DNA of 64,000 bases from Thamnaconus septentrionalis. Taxonomy: Eukaryota > Chordata > Actinopteri > Tetraodontiformes > Monacanthidae. Positions 59,977-64,000 of the stretch are shown piece by piece. Numbering within the stretch: the stretch's first letter is position 1; each line of letters starts with the position of its first letter. The DNA lies in contig CM020501.1 in the NCBI GenBank assembly GCA_009823395.1, positions 22,516,861 to 22,580,860 of the forward strand, in the 5' to 3' direction. The notes under the pieces were generated by a model. That model saw only the letters and a program-made list of their open reading frames with translations. It did not search any database and was not told the origin of the DNA. The position numbers were made by a program, and so were the translations under genes.

Positions 59977-61253
59977 GGATTTAACATTCCTGGATGAAAA
60001 CAGTTTTTTTTAGATTTTTAAGATAATTTTACTACTAAGAATAAAACAATTTGTTTGACCTTCAAATGTCACACTAGAAAATTGATGATTGTATATATTA
60101 ATATTGTTTGCTTTTTCTTAAACTGATCAATAAATCCCATAAACAAGACAGTTGTCCAAATACCAAACGTCCCACCTGGTGTCTCTGCTGGCTTCTTGTC
60201 CAACTGCTGACTCTCCGCCGCTCGTCTTCGTTCTGCAGGAGGAAGTGACATTGGCAACAGTCTTGGCCGAACTGTTGACATCGACCGACTTCCAATTGGA
60301 CAGTCGGTGCTGGTGGGAGGAGCCCTACTGGTCACCTGAAGTTTCTCCTGTTCTGCTCAGGAGAGGTTCCAGGGCCAGAACCAGAAGCCCTGGACCCTAC
60401 TTCCAGCTGCTGGAAAACTACCTGGCAACAACCAGAGTGGCAGCCACTCAAGCAGCCTAAGAAGACGCAAACAAGAAGGAGGAAGCAGCAAAGGCATGCA
60501 GCTTCCTCCTTGTCCTTCTCCTTCTTCCCCTGAAGGTTGCTGGTTTGTTGGACAGAAGTTGCACAAAGCAGAAGACAAAGATTCTGAAGTCACGGCACCA
60601 AAATGACTTTTTTGTTCCTTATTGTAAAAACAGGAAAATGGGACTTAACCTATATGGGAGAAAACTGCTCTTTACAAAATGTTAGTTGGAAGATTTCTTT
60701 TTAATTATTACTGATTTCGTTACAGGCAAATGTGTGAAAAAGAATCTCAAATGGAATACTTTGAGTGTGTCTTTGAGTTGTTTGTGACTGTATGTCTGGA
60801 CTGATGACTTCCAGGCAGCAGAAAGAGAGGACAAGACAGGTTCACTGACAGCGGCAGATAAGGGAAAGTTTAGTGACAGTTCAGTCGCAAGGAGGAAAGT
60901 TAACCTGGATCTGTTCTTGAAGTTCATTCCAGGAGCCATAGAACGGGCTGTGGTTTTGAATGCACTTGGAGTATCATTTCTTGTTAAAGCAGACACAGAG
61001 AAATGCCTGTGAAACACGTATTTTAGCTCAGTTGTAATTGCATTTTTTTAAACAGTTAAACTGAGTCAAAAACTCTGCAAAGAGACAAGCAACAGTAGCA
61101 ACAAGGTCAAAGTTCATGCAGGATTGAGTCGACATCACAGACATCTGGACATAAACATCCACTTCTTACACTCATCTACAACACTAGACCTTACTGACCA
61201 TAATCACAGACACACACACAAACAACCCACATTGGCCATCCCTTCATCTCCAT
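57572..61253 (-). CDS. Unrecognised seven-exon gene (family X, copy 2)
   Basis: I do not recognise this protein. Seven minus-strand blocks bounded by AG and GT join in one frame: 61253-61195, 61006-60905, 60327-60176, 59696-59672, 58757-58650, 58071-57941, 57639-57572. They total 645 nt, 214 residues. Every junction keeps phase, the last exon stops at 57572, and AATAAA hexamers on the minus strand follow at 57545 and 57527. The product is rich in Ser, Arg, Pro and Thr, low in hydrophobic clusters and probably disordered. Distinctive words are RNDTPSAFKTTARSMAPGMN, RPRLLPMSLPPAERRRAAES, QKSRPQWKTSSKGIGLNFEK and the C-terminus ASSWFQTSLRKLRFDIGKF. The start MEMKGWPMW runs into a (GT)-rich codon stretch and is uncertain, and the 25-base exon 59696-59672 is the weakest link. 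Exon 2 resembles that of copy 1. Confidence 0.5.
59162..59528 (-). repeat. tRNA-derived SINE
   Basis: A full-length-looking copy. On the minus strand it starts ggcgcagtggttagcgctgc with the B box gggttcgattccgg, then the body, and ends near 59165 at a gcgggtatagaag tail. It lies in an intron of the unrecognised gene. Confidence 0.9.
59936..59971. repeat. (CA)n microsatellite
   Basis: CA dinucleotide tract of about 35 bases. Confidence 0.95.
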
Positions 61254-61770
61254 CCTGCAGGAACCAATCACGGCAATGAGATCAGCAACAACCTTCCCAA
61301 CTGTTGGCTGCACCCAGACCGAATCACAGACACCGACACCGACTCCTGGGCTGTGCTTGGTCAAAAACCTCAAGACGTCAAGACAAACCCAGCCCAGTCT
61401 CAAGCCCCGCCCCCTGACAAACAAACAGAGGAACTGCTCAACCTTCGACCCAGGAAACACGATCATCTTGAGAATAAACAGATAAGAACAAGTTTTGCAG
61501 GTTTTTATTATTCTCAACTCCAAACACACAGAAACAAATGTTTTTGCTACAACAATGTCTTGTAAAAATTGGTTGTTGTCTTTTCCAGAAAACTGAGCTG
61601 ATTCATTAAAAGGGCTCAATAAAAGCCGGGACGGTCAAAAGTTGGACCGTCCCTGAACCACATCCAGAATCTGTGGCACTGGAGTGCAGCTGGTGGAAGG
61701 AACTATTGCAGATTCCTGGAAGCACCGCTGCTGGTCCCGGTGACAGCAGGCAGCATGGAAGAAATACATC
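61190..61770. repeat. Tandem-duplicated block, left copy
   Basis: Similar (roughly 75-80 percent by eye) and colinear with 63420-63970. Shared words include gttggctgcacccaga, ggaaacacgatca and ttgagaat. In each copy the block holds the 3' end of one family-X gene, then the 5' end of the next (minus strand). Confidence 0.75.
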
Positions 61771-62229
61771 AGGTACTTTCACATTGTTCCCACTGAAAAC
61801 AAGGGAAGCAGCAGAGACCAAAGGAAGAACTCCCCTGAAACTGAACTAATGGGTTTCATTCTTTTTTTTATAGTTATTATTTTCATGGCAGATTCCATAG
61901 AGTAGCTGCTGATTTATGGGTGAAACATGTGAAACAAATCCTGCAACGTAAGATTTTGAGGTAACAGAAAGTATCAGAGACACCATGATCCAGCGCATAC
62001 AATGTAAAAGGGACAAAAACCAAATCTGTTCCAAAATCAAGACTGACATCTTCTCATTCAAACACAGAACCAGGGATTGGTTCCACGGATTTATGGACAT
62101 GCTGGTGCTCACCAGTGTCTTGCATGACAATGAAAAAAATGAGGCATAAAAAAATATGAAACGGCAGTACATATCTATTCTTTTTTTAGACGAGATGAGC
62201 TGTGTCGCCTTCAAACATACACAAATGTT

Positions 62230-63450
62230 TCATTGAAAAATTGGGCTGATGGTGGCGGTAGGGAGCTCCTTCATCCAGGCACCATCAGTCTCTGATGGTG
62301 TCAAGGTGAAATCTTTCACAGCTACAACTTTGTCCTGACGGAGTCGTCGCAACCTGTGGGGTCAAGTGAGATTTCAGGGTTCATCAGGGTTTTCTCTTCA
62401 AACAACCTGTTCTCACTATTTGCTCTGTTTTTCACTTCTACTTTAGTTACTGACTATGAATCATCTATGACTAAAGCATGATTGGCTGCTGTCCAGAAGA
62501 GGGCAGGACACTGTTTTAAACTGTTCAAAAAGATAATAGAATAAGACTAAAGACTCATTAAATCAAAATGTTGCACATGTTTAATCGGATCTTGTGCATC
62601 TGTGCACAGGTTAGTTGGGGGGCGGGGGGGGGGGTGACTTTCAGATTGCAGTGGTTGTTTTTCATGTCAAAAGTTATGACTCTAGACTGCAACTTTTTGC
62701 TTTTGTACAACTTCTCCCTTCTTTCCATGTCTGTGCAAAAACCTTTTTACAGTGGGTTAAGTCTTCAGCCCTTTACACAATATCGGTCAAACCCATAAAG
62801 TTGCATGCCATAAAAGAGGAATAACATTTTGTGTTTTCATTGCTACGAATCATAAAAGAGAATCAATAACATCTCGTGGTCAGAGTCCTTCCTGCCTCGG
62901 TTACCTTTCCTCTCCTGCCCCTGTTTCGCAGCCACATTCAGAGCTTTGAATTGTGGGCCAGTGGTAGGAGACCATGGGATCTGAGTTTCTGGTGACTTAT
63001 CAGAGGTGGATCCTTCGGTGTAGTAGATCCCATTAGAGGAGTTGTTTGGCCTGCACCCACAGAAAGAGAGAGAGAGAGGGAGGGATGGAAGGAGGGAGTC
63101 CTTCACTGACAGCAGCAGACCAGGTCGAGGGCAGCAACAGTGTGGTTGCAGAGAGGGAGGTTCACCTGTTGTTCTTGAATTCCGTGGTGCAAACCATTGA
63201 TGAGCCTCTCCACGCTGGTGGTGTCTCTGGACCCTCAGGAGGTTCTCTGGTACAGGTTATTGTGTGATGCTGCCTCTCCATCCTAAACAGAGGCAACCAG
63301 GTACACACACACACCCACGGTGGAAAACCGGCCAGCAAAGTGTACATAGACCCATCACATCAACAAACCTTACTAAGTAAAATGATAGAGGTACACACAC
63401 ACACACACACACACGCACGCATGCACAGAATCAACTCACCATGGATCCAT
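62230..63450 (-). CDS. Unrecognised gene (family X, copy 1), partial model
   Basis: Supported exons: 63450-63440 (ATG GAT CCA TG), 63282-63166, 63050-62905, all in phase. A further open block at 62353-62230 ends in a TGA. The N-terminus reads MDPWMERQHHTITCTREPPE, then SSMVCTTEFKNNRPNNSS and SNGIYYTEGSTSDKSPETQ. The 62353 block reads LRRLRQDKVVAVKDFTLTPS. Exons 2 and 3 have the same phases as exons 2 and 3 of copy 2, and exon 2 aligns at its end (SMVCTTEFKNNR against SMAPGMNFKNRS). The step from 62905 to 62353 is out of phase unless a small exon lies between; one candidate is near 62730. The true 3' end may be further left, about 61600-61800. No known domain recognised. Confidence 0.4.
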
Positions 63451-63970
63451 GTTGGCCCTCCAGCTTCCAAAACAAATGACTACAGTGACAGCAACCGTCT
63501 TCCTCAACAGTTGGCTGCACCCAGATTAAACAACACACACCACAACACGGACCTCTGATAAAATAATCAGGTCGAGAGGGCGTCTCGGTGCCGGCTGGAG
63601 CCTTCCAATTGGTTGAACCTTCTACAGTGTCAAAAACCTCCCAGTCTCTAGCCCCGCCCTCTGGTGGACAGACAGAGGAGCCACTCCACCTTCAACCCAG
63701 GAAACACGATCAGCTTGAGAATCTTTAACATTAAGAAGTTTTCTTTTATGATTCCCAACTCCAAAAACACAGATGCACAAATTTCACTACAAAGATGTGT
63801 CATAAAACTAGTCAATTGTTTTTTCCCCCCTAGAATTCATTAAAAGCCTGATTGAAAGCAAAACAAACCACAGACTCTGAATCACTGCCACAACCTGAAT
63901 CTGTGGGACCGGGATCCAGCCGGTGGGAAACTAATGCAGATGAGGCACTGGAAGCACCTAGAAGAGATAG
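63420..63970. repeat. Tandem-duplicated block, right copy
   Basis: Partner of 61190-61770. Its right part (about 63830-63945) has a minus-strand open segment with TDSGCGSDSES and a TAG stop near 63832, parallel to SATDSGCGS in the left copy. This may be the 3' end of a further family-X gene lying beyond the window. Confidence 0.65.
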
Positions 63971-64000
63971 ATCATTTACTTTGACTTTTGTCGTCTTTGA

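Noticed and set aside
60813..61013. Plus-strand open block ending FLVKADTEKCL before a stop, with an acceptor at 60812
   Set aside because: It overlaps minus exon 61006-60905, which fits a seven-exon chain. No plus-strand partner exons in phase were found. It remains a possible alternative.
1..64000. CRISPR arrays, operons and bacterial-type signals
   Set aside because: The window is eukaryotic. The regular repeats seen are microsatellites and minisatellites without unique spacers.

Overview
The window is vertebrate nuclear DNA, almost certainly from a ray-finned fish. It has compact multi-exon genes with GT-AG introns, many long (CA)n/(GT)n and (TTA)n microsatellites, teleost-style tRNA-derived SINEs, LINE, Tc1 and hAT relics, and a fish-type GIMAP cluster. 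All gene models come from reading splice sites and codon phase by eye; there is no transcript support.

Layout from left to right. (1) 1.1-14.6 kb, plus strand: a znf638 orthologue with about 23 coding exons, two matrin-type zinc fingers and three RRMs. The first zinc-finger exon carries one base too many. (2) 17.5-22.2 kb, plus: a complete 571-residue TRIM E3 ligase (RING, B-box, coiled coil, PRY-SPRY). (3) 23.3-24.5 kb, minus: a small gene matching C20orf27/ADISSP, convergent with the TRIM gene. (4) 26.3-46.2 kb, minus: a GIMAP (AIG1) GTPase cluster built from two tandem units, each holding an A-type and a B-type gene (four intact ORFs) plus decayed relics. The first unit is enlarged by a nest of a LINE, a Tc1 relic and inverted repeats. 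(5) 47.8-55.1 kb, minus: a complete ten-exon tesk1 kinase gene of 714 residues. (6) 57.5-64 kb, minus: a tandem family of small genes that I do not recognise. One copy resolves into seven phase-consistent exons (214 residues). A second is partly resolved, and the 3' end of a possible third runs off the right edge.

The genes do not form one pathway. znf638 is a nuclear RNA-binding factor, the TRIM gene and GIMAP GTPases suit immune or membrane-trafficking roles, and TESK1 acts on actin through cofilin. The most novel material is the unrecognised tandem family at the right end and the birth-and-death history of the GIMAP cluster.
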